Shown here one piece after another: positions 1 through 9,800 of a DNA stretch of 43,369 nt. The DNA is from Halalkalibacter oceani (GTDB taxonomy: Bacteria; Bacillota; Bacilli; Bacillales; Bacillaceae_D): contig NZ_JAMBOL010000027.1 in NCBI RefSeq assembly GCF_023715605.1, forward strand, positions 1 to 43,369. Reading direction: 5' to 3'. The position numbers and the translations under genes were made by a program. Each line of letters opens with the position of its first letter. Position 1 is the first letter of the stretch. The notes beneath the pieces are model-generated. The model worked only from the letters and a program-made list of their open reading frames with translations. It did no database searches and was not told the DNA's origin.

Positions 1-3000
1 TCATCAGGTACCCCAAGATTGGAAAATGTCTATGCGGTTGGGAGTGTAGAAGGAAAAGAGGAAGTTGGTGGGATCGTAGGCTATCATCGCCGAGGATCAA
101 TACAACAAGTATTCGCATTAAATCCTTCTTTGGCTGGTGAAAGTCATGTGGGAAAAGTGATAGGTAGTCAGCACAGTAGTGGAGATTTTGAACATGCGTA
201 TATTTATCGGGGGATGACTTCACTTCCTACTACTCATGAAGATGATTATACAGGTATGTATGAAAAAGAAGATCTCTTACTTGAATCGACTTACAGATTG
301 AACGGCTTTGGATTTGAACCAAATGCTTGGAATATTGATGAAGGAAAGACTCTTCCCTACTTTTCATTTAGCAACTTTAAAATTCATTTTGATGGGTATG
401 GGTTTGTACCAATTGAACAAGAGGTGAGCATGCCTGAATTAAAGGAGCCTGTTGAGACTAGTTCTACTAGCGTTACATTGTCTTGGAACGATGTTGCCTT
501 CGCCGACAAATATATCGTTAAAAGGAATGAAGAAATTATAGAAGAAGTAGTTGATACTGTTTTTACGGATGTAGGATTAACTCCAAATACAACTTACCGT
601 TATGAACTAATTGCAATAAACTCTCGCGGGTCTAGTGAAAGTGATCCTTTAATTATTGAAGTAACGACTAATGAACAACAACAAACTGCCCCTCAACTAA
701 CTGTAGTTTCACATTCAACGGATTCAATTTCCTTGGAGTGGGGGGGAGCTGAAGGGGCATCGGAATATGTCTTAGAACGTCGCCTAAAGCCTGCTTCTAT
801 GGTTTCAGCTCGATCAGTTTTGTCATCGGCTTCCGCCGAAGGCTTCACTGAAGTGTACCGGGGCACTGATACTGCGTTTATCGATTCATCTGTCGGCCGC
901 GGGACCCGTTACGAGTACCGGATTCAAGCGGTGAACGCTGACGGCGTGGCGTCGGAGCCGACCTACCAGGATGCCTACACCTATCAGCTGGTGACGTTTA
1001 ACTGGTTCCCGGTGGAGGATGAAGACGGCGAAGAAGCGGTGACATACATTGTCGAACGGAATGGGGAAGAAATTGGCCGTACTGCGGATATCTCGTTTAC
1101 GGATGACAGAGCAGTGCCGGGAGAAACCAACCTGTATCGGGCCATCCCGGTCTTTGAGGACGGCTCCGAAGGAGATCCAATCGATTTTGATGATGTGGAA
1201 GTTCCCGAAGGGGAAGACGAGGAGGAACCATCTGTCACGTTGCCAAGCGCGGCACCCGTCCTCACCGTCTTGGGGATCACCCAAACAAGTGTGGCGTTAT
1301 TCTTTGAGGCGGTCGAAGGCGCTAATGAGTATATTCTTTATCGGGACGGAGTTGAAGTAGAACGCTTTACAGAAGCTCGTCGCTACATTGATGAAACGGT
1401 CGCCCCGAACACGACCTACCACTACACCATTCGTGCGAGGAATGAACAGGGGCTAGGGCCCGCTGCGAGTCAGCGTGTCACGACCTTAATGGAGGCACTG
1501 GCTACGCCGCAAAACCTCCGGCTTGTCGAAGTGACGAGCCGTTCAGCGGAGCTGGCCTGGGATCCGGTAACGGGGGCGGAAGCGTATGAGGTCTACCGGG
1601 ATGGCCGGTTAATCACGACGGTGACGGAGCCAACGGTGACAGACACGGACTTAGCCATTTACCGGACCTATGACTATGAAGTCGTCGCCATCAGTGCGAC
1701 GGGCAAAAGTGAGCCGGCCAGTCTCTCCGTTACCACGGAAAATGAGGCCCCGGAGGCCCCGACACGACTGCGGGCTGAGGAGCGCGGGCAAACAACGCTC
1801 ACCTTACGGTGGACGGAAAGTGAGCGGGCAACGTCATACCGCTTAACACGAAACGGGGTCATCGTTTACGAAGGAAGCGAGCCAACCTTTGTCGATACAG
1901 ACCTCGCCGCAAACACTGCGTATGACTATGAGGTCGTCGCGATCAATGCGGTAGGGGAAAGCGAAGGCACGACAGAGCGTATGACGACTTTACTGGAGCC
2001 GCCAGAGGCGTTTGACCTCTCTGTCACCGACATCGAACCTGATTCCGTGACACTGTCGTGGCCGGACGTAGCCCGGGCCGTCAGCTATACGGTTTATCGC
2101 AATGGCCGGGCCGTGGCGACCTTGAGTGAACCTGGGTATGTCGATGAGGGACTGGAGCCCGCTACCACGTATACCTATTATGTCGTGGCCGCAAATAACG
2201 GGGGAGAGTCGACATCCGAAAGGGTGGAGGTCACCACTGCCCTGACACGGCCGGAGCCGGTTACCGAGGTGCGGACAGAAGAGCTTCGTCAGGATGCTGT
2301 GACGCTTGGATGGCGGTCCTCTCGTATGGCGGAGGCATACAAAGTCCTTCGCGATGGGGTGGAAATTGGCACGACCGATCAATTACGGTTCACCGATTCA
2401 GATGTATCGCCAGATACGGACTATACCTATGAGATTGTCGCAGTGAATGACGTCGGAGAAAGCGAGCCTGCATCTCATGATGTGACGACCTTAAAAGAGG
2501 CGCCGGATCCGATTGAGAATCTGCGCGTCACGGAGTTGGAACCTCGGGAACTGACGCTTGAATGGGATCCGGCGGCCGGCGCTGATTCGTACCGGATTAG
2601 CCGCAACGGGGATGTCGTCGGGACAGTGGAAGAGCCGGTGTTCCATGATGAAAACCTGACCCCTGAAGCCCTTTATTCCTATGAAGTGGTGGCGATGAAC
2701 AACGGGGGCGAGGCAGAGGCCGGTTATGTATCTGTGACAACGCCAACCCCTGTACCGGATGCCGTGTCCAACCTGACGGTCGAAGACCGGACGCAAGAGT
2801 CGATCACGCTTTCCTGGCTGGCCGCTCCCTATGCGACCGAGTACCGGGTCTTGGCCGATGGCGTGGAACTTGGCCGGACCACAGCGACCACCTTTACGGA
2901 TTCAGGCTTACAGGCTGATACCGCATATCGTTATGAAGTCATTGGCTTAAATGATGTAGGCGAAGGAGAAAGCGCTCATGTGGTAGCGCAAACCTTAAAG

Positions 3001-5910
3001 CATCCTCCCGAGCCGGTTACCGGTCTTGTCGTTACGGACGTTACGGCCACTACGGTCGCGTTAGCCTGGGACGGCAGTGAGCGTGCTGACTCGTATCTCA
3101 TTGTCCGAAACGGCGTCCAAGTAGGCGAGACGACAGAAATGACCTACGAAGACAGAAGACTTACCCCTGATACGGTATATGTCTATGAGGTTATCGCCAA
3201 AAACAATGGCGGGGAAAGCGATCCTGCCGAGGTTCAGGCTCGTACAGAAGAGCTGGAGGAAGAAATCGATGAGACCATTCCGCCTCGTCCGGATGATGGA
3301 ACAGAAGATGAGGACGACACTGAAGCGGAAGTGGGGCCCGATTTCATTCGCTTAAGCTGGTATGCGATCCAAGGCGCGAGCCATTATGAGGTATATCGTG
3401 ACGGGGAACGAATTGAACAGATCACTGATCAAGGGGACGAGATTTTCACCTTTGTCGATCAGCCGATTGACCCGACGGTCATGTATCACTATCAAATCGT
3501 CCCGATACGAGGAGATGGGTCGCCAATTGAGGATGATACGCCTGAATTTTCTCCGATTCCGGCGCCTGCATTTCTGGATATGAGAACGCAGGCAGGGGAA
3601 GTGTTACGTTCGCTCGAAGGGCTGGAGAACGGGACGGTGATTACCTATCCGGTCGTGGAGGAAATGTGGATCGCGGCGTCCTACTATGAAGAAAGTGACA
3701 AACTCGTTCATGAATATTACCTGAATGAAGAAGATGGGTGGCAGCTGTATCCAACGGAGGGTATTCACATCGAGGAATCGGGTGTGCTGTATCTGCGGTC
3801 AAGAAACATAGAAACCAATGAAACGAGTCAACCAGTTTTCTTGAAATTCGATAATCTCATCGAGTCAGCGGATCCCGAAGAGCCGATCGATCCTCCGGTC
3901 GATCCAGAGGACCTGTCGATCGTCTTGATTGATGGGCCGCGGCCGGACCGTAAGGGCATCCGGGTGGAGGGAACGAACCAGGAAGTCGATATTACGCTTC
4001 AGCACAAAGAGAATGAGGATATCCGTCTAACGCAACGGACGAGCAACCGCTTATCGTGGTTCTTCAATCTGGAAGACGGGGAATATGAGGTGATCATTGA
4101 AGGCAAAGTCCTTGGCACATTCCGGATTGGTGAAGTAGAAGAGGACGAAGGAGAAGCCGAATCACCAACCATTACAGTGGATATCCTTGATGGTCCACAG
4201 CCGAACCGGAAAGGCGTCCGGGTAAACGGGGTAGCGAGTGCCGATGTCACGCTCATGAAGGATGGAGAGGAAGTGGAAACCAAAACAACCACCAATCAGG
4301 TGGCGTGGTTCTTTAACCTTGAAGACGGGGAGTATGAGGTGGTCATTGAAGGCGAAGTTCTTGGCACATTCCGGATTGGTGAAGTAGAAGAGGACGAAGG
4401 AGAAATCGAAACTCCGGTCATTACAGTAGATATCCTTGATGGTCCGCAGCCGAACCGGAAAGGTATCCGGGTAAACGGGGTAGCGAGTGCCGATGTCACG
4501 CTCATGAAAGATGGAGAGGAAGTGGAGACCAAAGCGACCGCAAACCGGGTGGCGTGGTTTTTAAACCTTGAGGACGGCGAGTATGATATTCACGTTCTCG
4601 GGGAAAAACGTGGTTCCTTTACAATAGGGGAACCGAATAACGAGGGCGAAGAAGAAGAGGAAACAGACTTATCGATTGAGTTCCTTGACACGAATCAGCC
4701 GGACCGGAAAGGGATTGTGGTCAGAGGAACCCCAGGGAATGTCGTCGTCACCCTCAAGCAGGGAGAAGACCTTATTGAGGAAAAGATGACCGCGAATCGA
4801 ACCGCCTGGTTCTTTGAGCTGGCCGATGGCGAATATGAGGTGTATGTCGGTGATGTCTACCTTGGCTCGTTTGTAATTGGACAGGAAGAGAAAGTGGATT
4901 CCGACCTCTCCATTGCCATTTTGGAAGCGGGCCGTGAGGACCGGCGAGGAGTGCATCTTCAAGGGGCCACGACCGATCATATGATCAGTTTGTATAAGGA
5001 CGGCGAGCTCATCGAGGAAAAACGGACGAAGCAATTTATCACGTGGTTCTTTGACCTGACTCCGGGTGCTTATGAGCTCTTTATTGGCGACCAGCAGGTG
5101 GGTAGCTTTGAGGTCGAGGGAATCGAAGAGGAAGAAGACGACATCGGCTTTGACCTGGACGAGCTTGACCTGACGGTTAAGGAGGCTGCCTTGGCCTCAA
5201 CACGCGGGGTGTATCTCGATGGACTGGAAGGCCAGCAGGTGAACGTGACCTTGCAAAATGAGGACGTAAGCTATACCCAGGAAGTGAATGAGGAAGGGTT
5301 TAGCTGGTTCTTCAATATCGAAGAAGGCACGTATCAAGTGCTGGTGGAAGGGTATCAACTGGCTGAGCTTGTGGTAACAGAAGAGGATCCGGCCGATATC
5401 GATGTAGAGGCGCTGGTGGTGACGGTCACACAACCGGAGCCAGGCACGAGGCAGCTGACGATCGATGGTCTGTCGGCCTATGATCTGGAGTACCTGGAAG
5501 TGGAGCTGCGCAAGGCGGGCGAGACGACCGGAGAGAAAACCGTTACGATTGACGGACAGGCGACCTTTACGGAATTGGGTGAAGGCCAGTACGACGTGTA
5601 TCTTGGCGGAAAGCGTTGGGAAACGATTGACGTGACCGAGGCGATTCATGACTTGCCGGAGGCCGCTCTAGTCGGTATCGTGACCACGGGCCGCGTTTAC
5701 AATTACAAGTCGATCCAGTTCCCGGACTTTAGTGGAAGCGGGGAATTAACACTACTGCAAGGGGAGGACGTGATCGAAACCAGACCGGTAAACGGCCGTC
5801 AGGCTGTCTGGTTCTATGGCTTGCCGGACGGAGAGTATCAGGTGTTGGTGGATGGTGACATCGTATACGATACGAACGGGCATCCATTAACCTTTGCGGT
5901 TTTGAGATAA
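1..5910 (+). CDS. giant GLUG/fibronectin-III repeat surface protein, 5' end outside window
   Basis: The frame is open to the left edge, so the true start lies outside; 1969 residues are visible. Residues about 1-75 contain GLUG-like repeats (VYAVGSVEG, VGGIVGY), and a WNIDEGKTLPYF stretch closes that block. About twelve fibronectin type III units follow (residues 135-1175), each with a W core, a YxVxRNG-type hairpin and a TxYxYEV strand. A spacer (about 1185-1290) leads to eight C-terminal beta-type units of about 83 residues with RKGIRV, WFFNLEDGEYEV and LGTFRIG motifs. No LPXTG, SLH or other anchor is visible, so retention at the surface is unexplained. The protein is very acidic. DNA is AT-rich up to about nt 830 and visibly GC-richer after it, matching the paralogue at 6886. 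The role is probably adhesive or structural (inference). Confidence 0.9.
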   Translation, partial: SSGTPRLENVYAVGSVEGKEEVGGIVGYHRRGSIQQVFALNPSLAGESHVGKVIGSQHSSGDFEHAYIYRGMTSLPTTHEDDYTGMYEKEDLLLESTYRLNGFGFEPNAWNIDEGKTLPYFSFSNFKIHFDGYGFVPIEQEVSMPELKEPVETSSTSVTLSWNDVAFADKYIVKRNEEIIEEVVDTVFTDVGLTPNTTYRYELIAINSRGSSESDPLIIEVTTNEQQQTAPQLTVVSHSTDSISLEWGGAEGASEYVLERRLKPASMVSARSVLSSASAEGFTEVYRGTDTAFIDSSVGRGTRYEYRIQAVNADGVASEPTYQDAYTYQLVTFNWFPVEDEDGEEAVTYIVERNGEEIGRTADISFTDDRAVPGETNLYRAIPVFEDGSEGDPIDFDDVEVPEGEDEEEPSVTLPSAAPVLTVLGITQTSVALFFEAVEGANEYILYRDGVEVERFTEARRYIDETVAPNTTYHYTIRARNEQGLGPAASQRVTTLMEALATPQNLRLVEVTSRSAELAWDPVTGAEAYEVYRDGRLITTVTEPTVTDTDLAIYRTYDYEVVAISATGKSEPASLSVTTENEAPEAPTRLRAEERGQTTLTLRWTESERATSYRLTRNGVIVYEGSEPTFVDTDLAANTAYDYEVVAINAVGESEGTTERMTTLLEPPEAFDLSVTDIEPDSVTLSWPDVARAVSYTVYRNGRAVATLSEPGYVDEGLEPATTYTYYVVAANNGGESTSERVEVTTALTRPEPVTEVRTEELRQDAVTLGWRSSRMAEAYKVLRDGVEIGTTDQLRFTDSDVSPDTDYTYEIVAVNDVGESEPASHDVTTLKEAPDPIENLRVTELEPRELTLEWDPAAGADSYRISRNGDVVGTVEEPVFHDENLTPEALYSYEVVAMNNGGEAEAGYVSVTTPTPVPDAVSNLTVEDRTQESITLSWLAAPYATEYRVLADGVELGRTTATTFTDSGLQADTAYRYEVIGLNDVGEGESAHVVAQTLKHPPEPVTGLVVTDVTATTVALAWDGSERADSYLIVRNGVQVGETTEMTYEDRRLTPDTVYVYEVIAKNNGGESDPAEVQARTEELEEEIDETIPPRPDDGTEDEDDTEAEVGPDFIRLSWYAIQGASHYEVYRDGERIEQITDQGDEIFTFVDQPIDPTVMYHYQIVPIRGDGSPIEDDTPEFSPIPAPAFLDMRTQAGEVLRSLEGLENGTVITYPVVEEMWIAASYYEESDKLVHEYYLNEEDGWQLYPTEGIHIEESGVLYLRSRNIETNETSQPVFLKFDNLIESADPEEPIDPPVDPEDLSIVLIDGPRPDRKGIRVEGTNQEVDITLQHKENEDIRLTQRTSNRLSWFFNLEDGEYEVIIEGKVLGTFRIGEVEEDEGEAESPTITVDILDGPQPNRKGVRVNGVASADVTLMKDGEEVETKTTTNQVAWFFNLEDGEYEVVIEGEVLGTFRIGEVEEDEGEIETPVITVDILDGPQPNRKGIRVNGVASADVTLMKDGEEVETKATANRVAWFLNLEDGEYDIHVLGEKRGSFTIGEPNNEGEEEEETDLSIEFLDTNQPDRKGIVVRGTPGNVVVTLKQGEDLIEEKMTANRTAWFFELADGEYEVYVGDVYLGSFVIGQEEKVDSDLSIAILEAGREDRRGVHLQGATTDHMISLYKDGELIEEKRTKQFITWFFDLTPGAYELFIGDQQVGSFEVEGIEEEEDDIGFDLDELDLTVKEAALASTRGVYLDGLEGQQVNVTLQNEDVSYTQEVNEEGFSWFFNIEEGTYQVLVEGYQLAELVVTEEDPADIDVEALVVTVTQPEPGTRQLTIDGLSAYDLEYLEVELRKAGETTGEKTVTIDGQATFTELGEGQYDVYLGGKRWETIDVTEAIHDLPEAALVGIVTTGRVYNYKSIQFPDFSGSGELTLLQGEDVIETRPVNGRQAVWFYGLPDGEYQVLVDGDIVYDTNGHPLTFAVLR
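2323..2983 (+). repeat. 661-bp tract apparently identical to 10129-10789
   Basis: Comparison by eye at a fixed offset of 7806 bp shows no difference over the tract. The first flanking mismatches are at 2322/10128 (T/C) and 2984/10790 (T/A). The flanks differ every few tens of bases. This is the signature expected of recent gene conversion or recombination between the two giant genes. Confidence 0.85.
4171..4668 (+). repeat. tandem 249-bp (83-codon) duplication in the tail
   Basis: Two consecutive in-frame units start at ATTACAGTGGATATCC (4171) and ATTACAGTAGATATCC (4420) and are very similar. The paralogous gene has only one copy at the matching place (around 11990-12240). The first protein therefore has eight tail units and the second seven: unit gain or loss in steps of 83 residues. 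Confidence 0.85.
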
Positions 5911-5931
5911 TCCATTTTTGGCAAACAGAAA

Positions 5932-5964
5932 AGAGAGCTTGGCATAGAGGCCAGGCTCTCTTTT
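5932..5964 (+). terminator. rho-independent terminator after first giant gene
   Basis: The arms AGAGAGCTTGGC and GCCAGGCTCTCT (one G-U pair) are separated by a 6-nt loop and followed by TTTTA. A similar stem follows the second giant gene, so the duplication includes the terminator. Confidence 0.85.
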
Positions 5965-5994
5965 ATCTACTTTGTGTATCGAAAGGAGAAACCG

Positions 5995-6327
5995 ATGACA
6001 AATAAACAAAGTATAAAACGCTTCAATACTCATGACATAAAGCGAATCATTTCTAATTGGCCTATTTTCAGTTTTTCAAAAAGAGACCATATTATTCATC
6101 AAATATTTATGACCTTTTCGCTATCTATTGATTCTTTGGATGACTTTGACTCAGTAGTTGATCGGGTACATCACTTATTTCCACATAAAGACAACACAAA
6201 GGTATCGATGAAAAAATCACAGTCAGGTAAGGGACATATTCTATTAATAAAATTGATAGTGACAAAGGAGAATATGGATGATTTCATGAGAAATAAAAAA
6301 AAATTTAAAGAAGGAGATATCTATTAA
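5995..6327 (+). CDS. hypothetical protein, 110 aa
   Basis: The start is the ATG at 5995, preceded by GAAAGGAG 8 nt upstream; an in-frame GTG at 5974 lies before this site and has none of its own. The product is small, basic and AT-rich in codon use, with a MTNKQSIKRF start and a lysine-rich C-terminus. No signal peptide, membrane segment or known motif was recognised. It sits alone between the two giant genes, after the terminator of the first. It may be a passenger gene of the duplicated locus; function unknown. Confidence 0.65.
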   Translation: MTNKQSIKRFNTHDIKRIISNWPIFSFSKRDHIIHQIFMTFSLSIDSLDDFDSVVDRVHHLFPHKDNTKVSMKKSQSGKGHILLIKLIVTKENMDDFMRNKKKFKEGDIY

Positions 6328-6458
6328 GTCATTCTTGTTATGATCATTAATTTTGTAAATCATTTAAATGGAATACAATTACACATTTAACTAAAGTTGA
6401 ATAAACTAATTATATAGTATAAAATTTAACCGTAAGTAAAAAATATATAAAAAGTTGA

Positions 6459-6540
6459 AACCACCGAAAAGCGGCGTTTCTTATTTATTGGTCTCTTGAA
6501 GACAGATCATAGATAAGGGCGTTGTATTCGGTGGTTTTTT
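6459..6540 (+). terminator. long-loop hairpin ending in a T-run
   Basis: AACCACCGA (6459-6467) pairs with TCGGTGGTT (6528-6536), followed by TTTTC. The 60-nt interior contains a small GTCT...AGAC hairpin, so a folded leader or small RNA ending in a terminator is possible. Upstream (6328-6458) is AT-rich with no ORF. No known riboswitch class was recognised. Confidence 0.45.
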
Positions 6541-6587
6541 CTTTTGGAAGGAGGACAAAAAGGGGTTGAAGTGAAAGAGGTTTGTCC

Positions 6588-6817
6588 ATGAAGAAGGGTT
6601 TCAGATTTTTTGAAACTTGGGTGAATACAAGTTGGAGTTTTATTAGCTTAAGAATTGGGTCCGTGTGTGTTCTTATCCTGAATGGCTTCTGGACAGGAGT
6701 TGTGAGAAGTATTATGGCGTAAATGGTATTGATGGTTCAGATCTAATGTCAGCACTAGGCTATGGCTGGGGATGGGGCGAGTACCGGCTGGTAAGAGCCT
6801 ATATGGCTAAAGAGTAA
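6588..6817 (+). pseudogene. degraded small ORF, probable frameshift remnant
   Basis: An ATG at 6588 opens a 44-codon frame (MKKGFRFFETWVN...), but the more protein-like sequence lies in another frame from about 6650 to the TAA at 6815. That frame reads ...EKYYGVNGIDGS... and ends GWGWGEYRLVRAYMAKE, with no good start of its own. An AAGGAGG is at 6547-6553. A strong terminator overlaps the stop codon, suggesting a former gene now broken by an indel. The family was not recognised. Confidence 0.35.
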
Positions 6818-6855
6818 AGCCCTTAATTTTTCAGTGATTAAGGGCTTTACTCTTT
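6815..6855 (+). terminator. rho-independent terminator before second giant gene
   Basis: TAAAGCCCTTAAT (6815-6827) and ATTAAGGGCTTTA (6837-6849) form a perfect 13-bp stem followed by CTCTTTT. It separates the remnant at 6588 from the next gene. Confidence 0.85.
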
Positions 6856-6885
6856 TAAATCACTACTTAGTTTAGGAGGATTATG

Positions 6886-9800
6886 ATGAAAAAAACGAAT
6901 TATAGTATGTCACCAGATAGAAGAAAGTCAATCTATCAGTCAAAAGGATTTAAGTATTCAACGGCTATGCTAAGTACGACATTGGTGGTTCCTGTTGCGG
7001 TGGCAAGTCTGCCGCAAAATAATGATGATTTTGCTTTAAATGTGTTTACAAATGAATTGAAAAGCATTATAGGGGAGTCAAAAGCACATGCTTCTTCAGA
7101 TATAATACGGTCCTCAGAAGCTGAGCCGGAAACGGGCAATCTGATAATAGATGAACCTATTGAATTGACTACCTCAACAGTTTCGTTTTCATGGGTTGAG
7201 GTCCCAAATGCTGTTAGGTATATTATTAAACGTAATAATGAAGAGATTGCTGTGCTGACAGGAACAAACTTTTTTGATGAAGGATTAACTCCAAATACCC
7301 TATATCAATATGAAATAATTGCTGAGAATGCCTTTAGTCAAACCGAGCCTTATCGTTTTGAAGTAAAAACAAATAATGTTCAAGCTGCAAAAAAATCAAT
7401 AGCAGCAGGTACTGACCATAGCGCAGCAATTTCTTATGATGGTTATCTTTATACCTGGGGTTATAATATTAATGGCCAACTAGGTCTGGGTGATCGTACT
7501 TCTATTGGTGCTCGTCAAAAATTGGTTCCTACTAAAGTAGAAAATTTGGAGAGAGTAACATCAATTTCGTTAGGTAGAAGTAGAGGGGCAGCAATTGATG
7601 AGGCAGGGTATCTATATACTTGGGGCAGTGGTGCGAGTGGAATGCTAGGGCATGGAAATTTCTATTTAAGAGATTCCCCTACTAAAGTAGAATCTCTGAA
7701 TAAAGTAGAATTTGTTGATTTTGGTGTATATGCCACTGCAGCTATTACTGAAGGTGGTGTTCTTTATACATGGGGACAAAACAATAGTGGGCATCTAGGA
7801 CATAACGATACTGTTGATAGAAACATTCCAACAAAAGTAAATGGTTTAGAGAATGTTAAATCAGTGAGTGTAGGAACAGAGCATATGCTGGCAGTTACCG
7901 AAGACGGTTTTCTCTACAGTTGGGGCGCTAATGATAATGGACAATTAGGACTTGGAGATGTAACTACAAGAACTAGCCCAGTAAAAGTCGATCTCTTAAA
8001 TAATGTTAGAGTTGCTAAAACTTATAATCACGCTAATATAGTTCTTACAGAAGATGGAAGTCTTTACACTTGGGGGGCTAATCCCGTTGGAGTTTTGGGA
8101 CATGGGGATCAAGAGAATAAACTTGTTCCAACAAAAGTTGAAGGAATTTCAAATGTGAAATTTGTTGATATCGGTCCAGCTCATGCAGCTGCAATTACGG
8201 AAGATGGCTCACTATATACTTGGGGAAATGGTGGGAACGGCAGATTAGGGCACGGAGATCAAGAAAATAAACCTGTTCCAACAAAAGTCGAGGGAATATC
8301 GAATGTAGTATCTGTTTCATTAGGTTCAACTTATTCTATGGCGTTAACGGAAGATGGCTTAGTTTATACTTGGGGGAATAATACGTGGGGCCCATTAGGT
8401 CATGGAGATAGTGTCGCCAGAAGTGTACCTACTAGAATTGAAGATTTTGTTGCTATTCTCCCAAGTGATTTTGATTTCGATGAAGAAGAGGACGTTACCT
8501 CTCCAACACTGGAAAGCCCACAACTCACAGTTTTTGACCAAACAACAAATTCCGTTTCACTTGATTGGGAAGAAACAGAAGGGGCAACTGAATACATCTT
8601 AGAACGTCGCCTGAAGCCGACTTTTATGTATTCTGCTCTTTCAGTTATGTCAGCGGCTTCGGACGAGGGCTTCACCGAAGTGTACCGAGGATCCGGTACG
8701 ACCTTCACTGATTCGTCTGTCGGCCGTGGGACCCATTACGAGTACCGGATTCAAGCTGTGAACGCTGAAGGGGGGGCGTCGGAGCCGACCTACCAGGATG
8801 CCTACACCTATCAGCTGGTGACGTTTAACTGGTTCCCGGTGGAGGATGAAGACGGCGAAGAAGCGGTAGAATACATTGTCGAGCGCAACGGGGAAGAAAT
8901 CGGCCGGACGTCGGATATTTCGTTTACCGACGACAAGGCCGTACCAGGCGAAACCAACCTGTATCGGGCGATCCCGGTCTTTGATGATGGCTCGGAAGGG
9001 GATCCGATTGATTTTGATGACGTTGAAGTGCCAGAAGGGGATGGTCAACCAAATTCAGCTCCTACTCTTACTATTGAGGAGATCGCTCAAACGAGTGTGA
9101 CGTTGTCCTTTACGGCAGTTGAAGACGCAGATGAGTATATCCTTTATCGAGATGGGATTGAAGTGGAACGCTTTACCGAAGCCGGTCGCTATGTGGATGA
9201 AACAGTCGCGCCAAATACGACCTATCAGTACACAATCCATGCCAAGAATGAAAATGGACAGGGCCCCGCTGCGAGCCAGCGTGTAACGACTCCAATAGAG
9301 GCACTAGCTACGCCACAAAACCTCCGACTTGTCGATGTCACGAGCCGTTCAGCGGAGCTGGCATGGGATCATGTAACGGGGGCGGAAGCGTATGAGGTCT
9401 ACCGGGATGGCCGATTGATCATGACGGTGACGGAGCCGAGGGTGACGGACACGGATTTAGCCATTTACCGGACCTATGAGTATGAAGTAGTCGCCATCAG
9501 TGCGACGGGCAAAAGTGAGCCAGCCAGTCTCTCGGTTACCACGGAAAATGAAGCCCCGGAGGCCCCAACACGACTGCGGGCTGAGGAACGCGGGCAAACG
9601 ACACTCACCTTACGGTGGACCGAAAGTGAGCGGGCAACGTCGTATCGATTAACCCGAAATGGGGCCATCGTTTATGAAGGAAGCGAGCCAACCTTTGTCG
9701 ATACGGGGCTAGCCGCAAACACCACCTATGACTATGAGGTAGTCGCGATCAATGCTGTTGGTGAAAGCGAAGGCACGACAGAGCGTATGACGACTTTAAT

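Noticed and set aside
6459-6540. Possible known riboswitch before the second giant gene
   Set aside because: A hairpin with a T-run is present, but the interior matches no riboswitch consensus I know.
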